Below are positions 42,456 through 53,736 of a stretch of 64,000 bases of DNA, in pieces. Location of the stretch: the NCBI RefSeq assembly GCF_040712315.1, contig NC_134017.1:52911136-52975135 (forward strand), written 5' to 3'. The translations under genes and the position numbers were made by a program. The stretch comes from Castanea sativa (lineage: Eukaryota; Streptophyta; Magnoliopsida; Fagales; Fagaceae). The notes beneath the pieces are model-generated. The model was not told the origin of the DNA. It saw nothing but the letters and a program-made list of their open reading frames with translations, and did no database searches. Within the stretch, counting starts at the first letter, position 1. Every line of letters begins with the position of its first letter.

Positions 42456-43240
42456 ATGGTTCAAACTGACTGTGCTACCGACTTGAAAGTCTGAGATTTC
42501 AACTATGTCAGAACCACGGAGAAAACTAAGATGGCAACAAATTCAACAATGCATGTTGTCTCCTCTTCCGGATTTCTAAAACTTCTGACAAGGTGTCACA
42601 AAAATCAACCCACAGGAGTCTTCTATAGCCTTCAATCCACCAAACCTGAAAATTTCAAGCCCAGATACCTAGCCACGCGCTGCCACACATGGCTACAAAA
42701 TCTCAGTGACCTGCGGGTTTCTCATTCAAATCTGCGCAAATCTGAGAACCATTTTACAAAACTGATGCCACCATTAGAGCTATCGGCCTTCGATCTACGA
42801 AACCTGAAATTTTTAGGTCCAAAAAATCAACCACACGCCACCACAAGCTCACGATGACCACCGGTTTAGTCCCTCAAAACTATGCAAATTTGAGCACAAT
42901 TTCACAAAACCGACCATACAGAGGTCTTCTACGGCCTTATAACTACAAAACCTGAAAATTTCAGGTCCAAAATCATAGTCACGCGCCGCCATGTGCCGCT
43001 AGAAGCTCCGACGAACGTTTCCTCTACTGACACGCGCCCCCACGCGCCACCGAGACATTCCACGCGCTCACACGCACTCGCTCATCTCCCCCACGCGCTT
43101 CACACGCGTCACACGCGCTAGGTGCAGCGTATGACGTCATGATGATGTCATCATACACGAACCGGTTTGACCCGGACCGAACTGGAAAACCGACCCAGAT
43201 TCGGACCGCCTGAAAAAAAAATGCTTTGACAAGTTGGAAC
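42456..43240. other. Non-coding part of gypsy A with a GC-rich ACGCGC tract
   Basis: About 43020-43140 carries many CACGCGC/ACGCG motifs, in contrast to the AT-rich surroundings, followed by TGACGTCATGATGATGTCATC. A 108-residue frame at 42531 is unrecognised. Confidence 0.5.
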
Positions 43241-43660
43241 TTTGACTTTGACCAAAAAGTCAAAAATTTCAAAACGGGCCTGTCCCACTCAGTTTTTCAC
43301 GTACTTTCCAATTTTAAGATCTATTTCTTCAACTGAGACTCGAAAATTGCATAACAGTCCAATTTCTAAAAAGTTGACTTTTGCACAAATCTTGACCAAA
43401 AGTCAAAATTTTTGAGACAGGCCTGTCCCACTCAGTTTTTCGTGTACTTTCCAATTTTGGGATCTGTTTCTTCAACCAAGACTTAAAAATTTCACAACAG
43501 TCCAATTTCTAAAAAGTTGACTTTTGCACAAATCTTGACCAAAAGTCAAAATTTTTGAGATGGACCTATCTTGCTCAATTTTTTACACACGTTCCAATTT
43601 TGGGGTCTATTTATTTATTTGAGAATCCAAAATTGCTCAAATAGTGTGATTCTACAACTA
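43241..43660 (+). repeat. Three tandem units of about 143 bp
   Basis: Units start near 43241, 43374 and 43517. Each carries a TTGACTTT core followed by GACC-AAAAGTCAAAA, then GCCTGTCCCACTCAGTTTTT or a variant, then TTCCAATTTT. The unit spacing 43374 to 43517 is 143 bases. The last unit decays. Confidence 0.8.
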
Positions 43661-45616
43661 TTGGCTTTGATGTAAACTTTGACCGAAAATCAAGATGTTC
43701 GAGCAAAGCTTATCCTATCAGGTTTTCACAAAGATTTTGATTTTGAAATCTGCGTATTTTTTTGGACTTAGAAACCACCAATCTGACCCACTTCTCTGAA
43801 GTACTAGCGGTGTCCAAAATTTAAGCTCTCAAGATCATAATTTGAGATCCATCCATTTGGTCTGGATTCCCTTAAAATTATCCTCCAGACTTGATCAAGG
43901 CTCCCCTTTCAAAGAACAGATGAACTCTCACAAGTATGTCTCAAAATTGAAATTACATTGGGTCACTACTTTAGCTTACCATTTTCGTCGGTACCTACCA
44001 GTCTCCAACCTACCATTCTCATTCGACGCCTATCATTCTTGTCCACCATTCTCACCAAAAAGTCTCGTCCACCGTTCTCAACTACCCAACTATCATTCTT
44101 CATCTCTTCGCTATAAATAGAAGGGTCGGGTTCACTAAAGCCCATCAAGAAAAAAAACACACTGAATCATGAAATGAAGATTTGCTTCTTTCAAATTTTC
44201 AAATCCTCCTTCTCACGGCCATTTCTCACTATGGCCTCATCATTCTCAACACCTAGCAACCAAAATCGCTTCATAATCAGTTTGAAATCAACCATTTCAT
44301 GGTTCAGTAGAAACCCTTCTCACAACATTATCGCTGTTATAGGATTCAAACAAATTTTGTTTCCCTACTTAACGACCTCATTTGTCCATAAAGTTACTCG
44401 TAACAAGGTCTGCATCGTTGTTCCATGCTTTCTTGGATTTGGTTGACCAGGAAATCCAAGTCCAGCAGAGACACCCGTTCCTAAGATCAGGGTTTTTGTA
44501 GTCTCTCTCCAACTGTTTGGTCTCCCATCAGAAGCAATGGTTCGGAACAAACAGCAACTTGGCTGGTTTCTAAAACCAGGATCACAAGTTAGCTCCACCT
44601 TTCATTTTGTTGTGCTTTCCCAACAAGTTGCATTAGGTGAAGGTGGTAAAAAGTGTTGGGGTATCCTATAAATTGTCTCCCATCCAACACTTACAATGAC
44701 CTCCAAGGTATCAGCTCATCAGAAATTAGCCTTTGATGTCGGCAAATGGTCGCCAAAGCCCCATTCCATATTTCCACCAACGTGGAACCCAAAGGTCATC
44801 GTTGTTGGTACCTCAAAACACACTTTCTAGAATTACTCCAACTTAAGATCAGCTTGAAGAATTTCAGAACATATACTTCTGAAATTACTTCAACTTAATG
44901 ACCGTCAGCATGGTCCAGTTACACAAGCACATTCAACGACTTGCTGTCGGACCTCATTCAGCATGCAGTTAGTCCCACATCCCAAGGTGTACTTACCAGA
45001 GACATCTACGCTAGAGAGTCCCCAACATGCAGGGTCAGTACCATGGTGTCATATGTTTCACTCATTCACTTCATTTTCGTTTCTATCTTCTTCACCACCA
45101 ACATCAGCACACCCAGAATCCCTTCTGAAATTACCTCAACTTAACCTGAGTGATGCAATAACACATGCACATTCAACCACACTCCTACATGTTCTCTCTG
45201 TGATCCGAAGTATACCCTTCAGATATAACTTCACCAGAAGTTCTTAAAAATAGGAGGCTAGCTCCAGAGCTCTACATGCTGTACCCAGCCAACATTCTCA
45301 CCTCTTCTCCATCTTCGACACCCTGTGATCGCCACCAACGATCCAAAATACTCTTCTGAAATTACTTCGACTTAACCTCTGTTGAGAAAACTCGATCACG
45401 CGAGTACATTCAAGTACTCGCAGACCCCTTCTCGGTCTCATCAAAGCCTTTTATATGGGTGGGTCTACTCTTCTGAAATTACTTCATCATGTTAAAAGCT
45501 CCACCACCTTCAGCTATTTCACTAGAATAGTCAAGTATAAAAATCCATTTTTTTCAAGACTTATTCACTCACCATACTCCAAAACTGTGTGCATGAACGA
45601 GTCTTGAGAGGGCATT
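43661..45616. other. 3' non-coding part of gypsy A; diffuse repeats; polypurine tract
   Basis: CTTCTGAAATTACTTCAACT and variants recur near 44877, 45121, 45351 and 45469. Open frames here (for example 43842-44120 and 44174-44446) are not recognisable. The purine-rich CTTGAGAGGGCAT at about 45604-45615 lies directly before the 3' LTR and is the likely polypurine tract. Confidence 0.5.
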
Positions 45617-46550
45617 TGTAAAGAGGGAAAATTCCTGACCTATCACAAGCTAACACATCATACTACCAAGCCCACAAAATACAACCAATTACAAAGCGTC
45701 ACGTATTGCCATCACTATTCAAAAACCAATAGAAATTTGTCAAGTGTCATTGAAATAAAGGTATGAAACGCATCAGCATGCATAAGCGATGACACAAGCA
45801 ACCCTGCACGTGTAAGCGATGACACAAGCAATCCAGCATGTGTAAGCGATGACATAAGCGGACCAATCAGGTTGTGACATGTGTCACCAATCAGACTCCG
45901 TCACGTGTCACTCACCCACCTACAAACTCCTATAAATAGAAGCCTTCCTAAGACATTTGGTCAGACAGAAAAAGATATCTTGAGTTTAGAAATCCAAAAG
46001 CTTTGCCGAAATCAAACCCCGAAGCCTCCAAGAATTTCAAGAACTTCAACCTCGAATACAGAAAACATTTGAAGCAAAATCATCCAAACTACTCGTCCAG
46101 GTCTCAAAGGTCACTAAAATCAAGCTCAAAAGCCTCTAGAAACTTCAACAAACCACAAATCAGCGAAGCTCTAAGGATTCTAGCCTCTAAAGCCCTGAAG
46201 AACTTCTACCACAAACCTTCAGAAAAGAAGAACGCACGAAGAACACACGAAGAACAACAAAGAACGTGAAGAACAAAAAATTTCTAACAAGTTCATAGCC
46301 AGAGATTCATTGTAATTTTGTTTCAAAGATTTTCGATCCATTCCTCAGCCAAATTGAAGGATATCTTATATTCGAATTAAAATCACATCACCACAATTCC
46401 AATCAACAAATCTTTCAAGGAGATCGAATCAGAAGATCACTCTTTTGTAATTACAGAGAATTGTACCACATATTCATCAATACAAATTCGCATTTGTGAA
46501 ACTATTTTACTTGTTTGATTTATTTCGAACTAAGAATTTAGTCGTCTACA
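45617..46550 (+). mobile_element. Gypsy A 3' LTR
   Basis: Very similar to 37155-38110. It differs by substitutions and small deletions, for example a shorter ACACGAAGAAC tract. Confidence 0.92.
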
Positions 46551-46555
46551 CTACC

Positions 46556-46946
46556 ACTGAATTTTGCACATTTCTTTGGAGCAACTACATCTCTTGGAGT
46601 GCAAAAGAAAAGGCCGATTGTGGCCTAATCCAATACTGAAGTTAAGTATCAGTGCATGGCTTCAACTGAACAAAGCTTACTTGTTATCTTTCCTTCTTAG
46701 TGATCTTGGCATTCCACTCTCTCGTGCTTTTAGATGATTAACACAATCAATAGGGTTCAAATCAACTACCACAGCCAACTTCCAAACAGGTTTTAAATTT
46801 GTGTCATGGTTGAAGTGATGTATTCGGCACGTAGGAGTAGTCTAATTGACTTTAAGATTATGTTTTAAAATTAAATAGTTACCCTTCACACTAATAAGTA
46901 GTTTAAATTTAAATATAATCTAAAATTTAGGATTTTGAAAATAATT
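46556..46946 (+). pseudogene. Degenerate copia RNase H, right piece
   Basis: The reading interrupted at 37154 resumes here: LNFAHFFGATTSLGVQKKRP, then STEQSLL in place of the usual STxAE motif, then DLGIPLS, ending in stops by about 46865. The last part (46870-46940) is AT-rich and matches the TTCACACTAATAAGTAGTTT repeat of 9-23 kb. Confidence 0.65.
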
Positions 46947-47599
46947 TGATGATGCCAAGAAAATCAGTAGACTGGATGCTTCGGACTTGAAAGGACTACT
47001 GGTTCTTTCTACGGCCTGAAAAAGAAAGAAAAGCGTATCAAAGGCGACCGGGGCTGCCGGCCAAAAATCCTCCGATGGTAAAGTTAGTTTTTCCCTCTAA
47101 GTAATCTGAGTTCCAACTTTTTTTGAGTAAAAACTGAACATACCTTTGCCTTTTCTGAATCAGTCTTTATATAGTGCCTTCATAGACGGTTATCGAAATA
47201 GGAACCTCTCCTGGATTCGAGGCTTAAACGTAACTGCCATAACCGTTCAGGAGTTACACTTCTATTTCACAACGGATACATGATCGTTATGCGTGGGATA
47301 AGGGATTGTCACATTATATTCGGAGATTCTCCTAAGTACGATACCCTCGTCCTGAATTTCCTTCGTTGAGTGCACCTGCTGATTCCAAGTGTAAAATCCT
47401 AGTCCATGGATCTTTACGTGGACGAGTCCTCTCAGGGTAGGCTGTGCGCATCCCACGGACGAGGGATGTAGCTTCGCTATCACCTGCGGACGTCCTTGTT
47501 CGTTACCCTCGTCCGAGGATAACTTACGGGCCGACGGCTGCCGAGGTGATGACCGTCCATGGACGGTTTGGGTGGTTTGAGTGTTTTCATCCCACATCA
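46947..47599 (-). mobile_element. Gypsy B 3' LTR
   Basis: Matches 56479-57128 closely. Differences cluster at CTG/CAG sites; for example the right copy reads CACCCTCTGGACG and this copy CACCTGCGGACG, near 47460-47550. Confidence 0.88.
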
Positions 47600-47613
47600 G
47601 TTGCCCCTCGTCC
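47600..47613 (-). promoter_or_regulatory. Gypsy B polypurine tract
   Basis: The minus strand reads GGACGAGGGGCAAC directly before the 3' LTR. Confidence 0.7.
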
Positions 47614-47763
47614 AGGAGTTATATGATGTATCAACAGATTTTAAAACGCACCACGTGTCGCACATCCATAGGAGGTTAGTCAACTGGTTTACTCCTCCGA
47701 GGCATGCACCACGTGTCACCTTATAATTAGGTCCGTCGTTGCGGTTACCGAGACTTTTCTGCT

Positions 47764-47771
47764 TATAAATA
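47764..47771 (+). promoter_or_regulatory. TATA box of the antisense gene in gypsy B
   Basis: TATAAATA on the plus strand, about 30 bases before a pyrimidine-rich start region and about 170 bases before the first ATG of the gene at 47941. It faces away from the gag-pol direction. Confidence 0.6.
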
Positions 47772-47940
47772 GTGGTTTCTCTCTCATGCCCCTTTCACTT
47801 TTTCAAATTTTCCGCTTTGACACTCTCGTCCGTCGCTTCGTCTAAGAATATCCTCAGCGTCCTTAGTGTCCCTCGTCTAGAGCCAGGTAATCTTTCTATA
47901 CTTACTTTAGCTTTCCTTGTTAAGTGTTAGGACATTTTCA

Positions 47941-50058
47941 ATGGCCTCCTGCTCGTTTAGCGACAGTGTGGTCAGGGCCATAGACGAGTATCACGACGAC
48001 TCTAGTTATGACACCTCTAGTAACTTTTCAAGAGAGTATTAGGACGAGGACAGCCTCTGGGGCTGACACCTCGATGAGCTCCCCGCCGTCCTCCCCTTTA
48101 GACGAACAGGAAACCGTATATAGTTGTGCTCTAGAGGTTCCTTCCAGGACGGACGAGAGAAGGTTAGATTCCCTTAGGACTTGGTTTCAGATTCCTGATG
48201 ATCTAAACCCTAGGCTAGCTGTCCGAGGTGAGTGGTGTTGCCAGCCTCGTTTTGGAATAGGTGTTTATGAAGCCTATTTGTTAGGGGGGCTTAGACTTCC
48301 TTTAAATGCCTTTGCTAGGGAATTACTCACTAGGCTGGGCTTGGGGGTGTGTCAGCTTAACCCCAACGCATGGAAACTAATTGTCTCCATGCAAGTCTTA
48401 TGGATGGAGGTGTTTGACGGGGACCGTCCTATTACCGTGGACGAGTTCTTGTACTGCTATAAAGCCTCCGAAATAAATCAATCTCGAGGCTTCCATCAGT
48501 TCACAGCCAGGGGCAATGACGCTGGGCGGTTAAGTCTTTGCCCTCGTCCGACGAGCGAAAGACGGAGTTTTTCTTCGTCTCTGGTTTCTGGGCGGGGCAT
48601 CCCGTTGAGATTGGTAGAGACTCATTTGCTCCTTATACTGGAGACATAGGGAACCTTCGTCCAGAAGGTATGTTACGTTCTTCTTTTTTGTTTCTTTTAT
48701 ATTATACTTTCTATTTGGACGATGGTCTAACCTTAATTTCTTTCTTCCCTTTCCAGCCGTTGGACGACCCTCTTTGAGCAAGTTCCATCATGACCGCGTC
48801 CACAGGGCCCGTCTACATCCTGAACGAGACTTTCACTCGTCAGTGACCCTTAAGCGTCTACACAAGTGGGGACTCGGCCCTGAACCGTTCGTCGAAGCTT
48901 TAGCACACGAGTTAACTACCCGTAGACGTGAGTGCTCCTCTTAAGATATGCACTTTTCATTTTTGTTTATGATTACTATTTATATTTATTTATTATATAT
49001 ATATATATTTTTTTAGGAATGGCAACCATGAAGGGAAACAAGGGGAAGGAAGTTGTCGACGAGGTAGCTAGACCTAAGCCTCAGCCCCAGCCTCGTCCTG
49101 CTTCTGGAGAAAAAAGGAAAAGCCTGTCCAAGCATGTGGACTTGGCTAGCTTGCCAAGTCGTCGGGGGAAGAAAGCTAAGTCCGGGCCGTCTAGGACTGA
49201 AACCGTTAGGCCTGAACTTCCTCACTCCCGGCCAGTAGTCTGGTCGTTGACGTAGATTCGTCCACGCCCCTCAGCGCCACTCCGTCCAAGTCCCCTGCTC
49301 CTGACTCGTCCCAGCCTCCTCAAAGGACTTCTACAAATTTATTGGAGAACGAGGATCGGGCTTGGAACGATTCCGAAGTGTGAAGGGCGAGGACGTAGCC
49401 GCGTGCTACGACATGTCCTTGAAAGAGTTCGAGCACTCTGGCATCCACGATCTCTTCAAGGTAACCATCTTTGCCTCGTCCTAATTTGTCCATGTTTTCC
49501 CAATATTACTTCTATCATCTGAACTTCCTATTCTTCTATGTAGGCAATGTCCAAGTTCATAGCTGCGTCCAGCAGCCACGGAGATGGACGGGACGAGGGT
49601 CCTCCCGGGAGAAAAGAATAGAAGAGGTCAAAACGACTATAGGACGTGGGCGAGGAGGTGGCGAACAAGGCCAAGGACGAGGCCGAGGAGTTCAAGGCTT
49701 TGGTGGGGCGGAAGTCCGAAGCTTTGCTAGGAAAGACGAGCGTCTTGAACTTCTTCAAAAGGAGAACGACGAGCTGAATCTACTTTTGAAGAAGGCTAAA
49801 GACGAGGCAGTGGAAGAATTCAAAGCGTCCAAAGAGTTCACTAACCTGATGGATACAAACTACGCAGCAGGGTTTGAGGACTTTAGAATGGATGCTATGG
49901 ACAACTTTCCTGAAGTTGACTTTAGCACCATTAAACTCAACCTTGCTGCTGCTACAAGTTCCCTCGTCCACACAGGCTCAGACGATGTCAACATCGAGGA
50001 CGACGCTTCCACCAAACCAGCTCAGGACGACCCCAACGTTGATGCCCCTTCCTCTTGA
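47941..50058 (+). pseudogene. Antisense extra gene of a Tat retrotransposon (Transposase_28-like), four exons
   Basis: It lies on the plus strand, opposite to gag-pol. The ATG at 47941 gives MASCSFSDSVVRAIDEYHDD. A stop and frame change near 48040 follow, then SGADTSMSSPPSSPLDEQ, FQIPDDLNPRLAVRGEW, FGIGVYEAYLLGGLRLPLNA and GVCQLNPNAWKLI, and after another shift near 48525 TEFFFVSGFWAGHPVEIGRD. This wording is the plant 'putative gypsy-type transposon' domain (PF04195, Transposase_28). Good introns are visible at 48668-48756, 48928-49016 and 49461-49543; the first two join in frame (EAVGRPSLSKFHH; RRRMATMKGNKGK). The third exon is basic and Pro-rich, and the last holds a coiled coil (KDERLELLQKENDELNLLLK) and an acidic tail. 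Tat elements are known to carry such extra ORFs; their role is unknown. Confidence 0.75.
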
Positions 50059-51046
50059 AGAAGTTGTTATTGTTGTTTAGCTTTCTTCTTTTCTCTTTTC
50101 CTCTTTTTTATTTAAAATGTATTTGAGAATTTGAAATGTTATTCAAGTACAATTTCCTCGTCTAGAGTGTTCTAGACGAGCTTATGAACAATGTCTTTTA
50201 CTGTTTATTTTATAAGGGTTTTTGGACGGTGGCCGTCTACCCTTTTCAAGTTAAAGAATATCTTCTTTGTTTGTTATCATTTATGTCATTGTCCTTTAAC
50301 CTATGCTCTAAGTGTTGAATGACCGTCTACAATCTTTTTATGGACGACCCACTTAGGACTGATGATGACTGCATTACTTTAGCCTGTCCTTTAGGCAATT
50401 ATTATTCGCCTTCTCGAAAGCAGTTTATAATGTTTGTGTTTTCTCGTCTTGACGAGTGCTCGTCTCTGGAATGTTATATCTTAAGGCTTACTTTTCTTCC
50501 TTAGACGAGTGGGCCTTGGCCTTCTTCCTTTTGCTTTATTCTTTTTTTTTTTTTTGAAGGAAAGCTTTGGACGAGCAGTCCTTGGCTTCTTTCTCTTGCT
50601 TTATCCTTTTTGAAGGAAAGCTTTGGACGAGCAGTCCTTGGCTTCTTTCTCTTGCCTTTTTTGAAGGAAAGCTTTGGACGAGCAATCCTTGGCTTCTTTC
50701 TCTTGCTTTATCCTTTTTTGAAGGAAAGTTTTGGACGAGAAGGCCTTAGCATTTTTCCCTTTGCTTTGTTCTCATTTTTTTTTTTTTAAAGGAATCTTGG
50801 ACGAGCATGCCTTAGCATTTTTTCTTTGCTTTATCCTCATTTAAAGGAAATCTTAGACGAGTTTGCCTTCGTCTCGAGATTTTATTTGTCTAAGGCTTTT
50901 GCCTCGTCCGTGGATATTATCAAGGAAACTGGAATTCAAGTACATAAGAAATCCAAACCATATTATTACATGAACATTGCTCACAAACTTGGCACACGCT
51001 TACAAGCTAGTGCCTTATTAAGATATCAAGTACATAGCATCGTCTT
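50059..51046 (+). other. 3' flank of the antisense gene, with a ~58-bp tandem repeat at 50510-50870
   Basis: Six or so units containing GAAGGAAAGCTTTGGACGAG, CAGTCCTTGGCTTCTTTCTC and TTGCTTTATCC in order, with unit lengths of about 53-62 bp because of T-run changes. The rest is T-rich with many TCGTC/GACGAG motifs and no coding signal. Confidence 0.75.
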
Positions 51047-52420
51047 TCATAAGCTAGTCTGTAAGTAGTGTAAAAGTTTAAGAACTAGTGCACTTTTATT
51101 CATAACACACCATAATAGTAGTAAAAGCACAAGTAAATATAAGCAAACACGCAAATCACAACTGTAATTTTGCCACTGACTTCCCTTGTCCCCGCTCATC
51201 ACTGATAGTACCTTCGCAGATGTTCCACGTTCCAAGGATGCTCTAACTTCCGCCCGTCTAGGGCTTCGGTAGTAGGACCCTTGCCTTTTGCGATGATTAC
51301 CCCGTAGGGTCCTTCCCAATTGGGTCCCCGATTTTCCATGAGCCGGGTTCTGGTCGCCAAGGAGACCACTTTTGAGGACAAGGTCCCCCATACCGAACCG
51401 TTTGGGTTTCACCATGGCGTCATGCCGTTCGGCCATGAGATTTTTGTACCTTGCCGTCCGTTGTTCCGCATCCATTCTTACCTCATCGATAAGATCGAGG
51501 TCGAGGCGAAGTTGTTCCCCGTTGTCTTTCTCCCGGTACTCCATCACTCGGTGACTCGCCATGTGGACCTCCGCCGGTATGACCTTCACTCCCATAGGCT
51601 AGTTTGAACGGGGTCTCTCCCGTTGGAGTTCGTGCGGTCGTCCTATAGGCCCAAAGAACACCCGGTAGCTCGTCCGACCATATCCCTTTTGCCCCCTCAA
51701 GCCGAGTCTTGATGATTTTCAACGGGGATCGGTTTGCCACTTCGCTTGCCCATTTGCTTGTGGATGGGAGGGTGAAGAGTAGTGATTCTTAATTCCAAAA
51801 TGATTGCGAAGTCCACGAAGGGTGCGTTGTCAAATTGACGCCCGTTGTCGGATACTAATACCCCGGGTACTCGAACTGCATAGGATGTTCTTCCATACGA
51901 AATTTTTCACGTTCGCCGAGTGATTGCCGCAAGAGGCTCGGCTTCTACCCACTTGGTAAAGTAATCTATTCCAACCACCGAAATTTCATCTCGCCGGATT
52001 CCTACGGGGGAAAGGACCCGTGATATCCAGCCCGACCGTGCAAGGGCCATGGGGCCGTCATTTGGGGTCTACAGTACTTTTGACGGCCGTCTAGGCACGT
52101 TGCTATAACGGCCGGCATTGGTCACATACCTTGACATAGGCTTTAGTGTCCGCCGCATTGTTGGCCACGATAGTAGCGGCACGGATGACCTTATGGACAA
52201 GAGGACCTTGCCCCCGAATGATTTCCACACGATCCTTCATGAACTTCCACTTAGAACATAGTTTGACTCGTCAGAGCCAAGCATCTTAAGTAAGGTTGGG
52301 AAAAGCCTCGCTTGTACAACACTTCATTAATGAGGACATACTTGGCCGACGACCCCTCAACTTTCTCGCCTCGTCCTTGTCCTCCGGAAGCCTCCCATCC
52401 TTGAGGTAAATTATTATCGG
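51047..52420 (-). pseudogene. Gypsy B integrase, heavily broken
   Basis: Recognisable pieces in shifting minus-strand frames are NGRQFD near 51830, then ANRSPLKIIKTRLEGAKGIW and LPGVLWAYRTTARTPTGETP+F (51740-51600), MASHRVMEYREKDNGEQLRL (about 51550), and PNWEGPYGVIIAKGKGP (about 51320). WAYRTTxRTPTGETPF and NWEGPY are standard for Tat-type integrase C-terminal regions. Frame breaks occur every 100-200 bases, far more often than in the polymerase next door. This coincides with a deficit of CTG and CAG triplets (see findings). Confidence 0.78.
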
Positions 52421-52422
52421 AC

Positions 52423-53724
52423 TCATCCAATTCTCTCCTCCTCCCATCTGTGTATGTCGAGGATGTCTATACTCGGCATGTACTGGATGTCGTCGAACTC
52501 GTCTATAACCCCTGCCGAGGCGGCTTTCGCCAAGGCGTCTGCTTCTGCATTCTCCTCCCTAGGAAGTTGAATAAAACTTATGGCTGAAAATTTTCGGGCA
52601 AGGCGTTTCACTTTGTTAAGGTACTTCTTCATTCGATCCTCCTTGACATCACACATCCCATTTACTTGGTTGATGACCAGTTGAGAGTCTCCTTTGATTG
52701 TTAACGACTCCAACCCTAAGGACTTGGCCAATTCCAACCCCTTGAGTAGAGCCTCATACTCAGCCTCGTTATTGGTAGTTGGATACTGCAGACGGCCCGC
52801 ATACTCCAGCTTGTCACCCTCAGGGGACTTCAGTACAATTCCAATCCCTCTTGCATACATTGTGGACGATCCGTCTACATTTACCACCCACATTTCATTT
52901 CCTTCATCCTTGTTCAGGTCGTCCGGCGGGGGTACCGCAATGAAATCTACCAACGCTTGCGCTTTTATTGTGCTCCTCGGGAGGTACTTGACATCGAACT
53001 CGGCCGAGCTCAACGGCCCACCGTACCAGCGTCCGCCTTCCAACTTGCTCATCGCCTTTTTTATGGGATGGTACGTCGGGACGTTGATGACGTGTGCACG
53101 AAAATAATGTCTCGGCTTCCTGCAGGAAGCCGTGACTAATGCGAAGGCTAGTTTCTCCATCATCAGGTATCGTCCTTCTGCCCCTCTCATCGCGTGGCTT
53201 GTGTAATAGACCGGCCTCTGGACTCTCCCCTCTTCTCTGACCAACGCTGAGCTTATTGCGTGTGGGGACACTGCCAAGTACAAGTACAACTCTTCCCTAG
53301 GTACAGACGGACTCAACAATGGGGCCGTCATTAGATACGCCTTCAGGTCTTGGAAGGCCTTTTGACACTCGTCCGTCCATTCAAAAGCCTTCCTAAGGAC
53401 TTTAAAGAAAGGTAAATATTTGTCAGTAGCTTTCAATACAAACCTGTTGAGGGCGGCGACTCGTCCAGTAAGAGACTGGACTTCCTTGATATTTCTCGGT
53501 GGCTCCATGTTCAGTATCGCCTGGATTTTATCCGGATTCGCCTCAATTCCCCTGTGCGACACCATAAACCCCAAGAACTTACCCGACGAAACTCCGAAAG
53601 CACACTTGCTCGAATTTAACTTCATGTGGTACCGTCGTAACGTATCAAAAGTCTCTTGAAGGTCGTCAAGATGTTTATCCTCGTCCTGGCTCTTCACCAG
53701 CATGTCGTCCACATAAACCTCCAC
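52423..53724 (-). CDS. Gypsy B reverse transcriptase end, RNase H and second RNase H-like domain
   Basis: An uninterrupted 433-residue frame. It starts VYVDDMLVKSQ with the YVDD polymerase active site, then the connection region (SKCAFGVSSGKFLGFMVSHR) and the usual gypsy RNase H (LYLAVSPHAISSALVREE, PVYYTSHAM). From about residue 280 a second RNase H-like domain follows: VNVDGSSTMYARGIGIVL, NNEAEYEALLKGLELA, TIKGDSQLVINQV and ENAEADALAKAAS, with Asp-Glu-Asp-Asp all present. A second, archaeal-type RNase H after the first is the diagnostic feature of Tat-lineage gypsy elements. The frame ends at 52423 just before the broken integrase. The enzymes copy RNA to DNA and remove the template. Confidence 0.92.
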   Translation of the reverse strand: MEVYVDDMLVKSQDEDKHLDDLQETFDTLRRYHMKLNSSKCAFGVSSGKFLGFMVSHRGIEANPDKIQAILNMEPPRNIKEVQSLTGRVAALNRFVLKATDKYLPFFKVLRKAFEWTDECQKAFQDLKAYLMTAPLLSPSVPREELYLYLAVSPHAISSALVREEGRVQRPVYYTSHAMRGAEGRYLMMEKLAFALVTASCRKPRHYFRAHVINVPTYHPIKKAMSKLEGGRWYGGPLSSAEFDVKYLPRSTIKAQALVDFIAVPPPDDLNKDEGNEMWVVNVDGSSTMYARGIGIVLKSPEGDKLEYAGRLQYPTTNNEAEYEALLKGLELAKSLGLESLTIKGDSQLVINQVNGMCDVKEDRMKKYLNKVKRLARKFSAISFIQLPREENAEADALAKAASAGVIDEFDDIQYMPSIDILDIHRWEEERIG

Positions 53725-53736
53725 ATTTCACCCGAT

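Larger units (their letters stand above)
37155..46550 (+). mobile_element. Ty3/gypsy element, family A, 9.4 kb, internally deleted
   Basis: Two LTRs (37155-38110, 956 bp; 45617-46550, 934 bp) with TG...CA ends are bounded by the perfect target duplication CTACC at 37150-37154 and 46551-46555. A primer-site-like TGGCACACCCAGTGGG follows the 5' LTR. Gag runs straight into the middle of integrase, so protease, reverse transcriptase and RNase H are missing. A 5.6-kb non-coding region with tandem repeats, a SINE-like element and a MITE lies between integrase and the 3' LTR. It is non-autonomous. The integrase sequence is closest in style to Tat/Ogre-type gypsy elements. Confidence 0.93.

Noticed and set aside
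47262..47597. 111- and 108-residue ORFs in the gypsy B LTRs (also 56793-57119)
   Set aside because: They lie wholly in LTR sequence, show no domain, and appear only because both LTRs share sequence.
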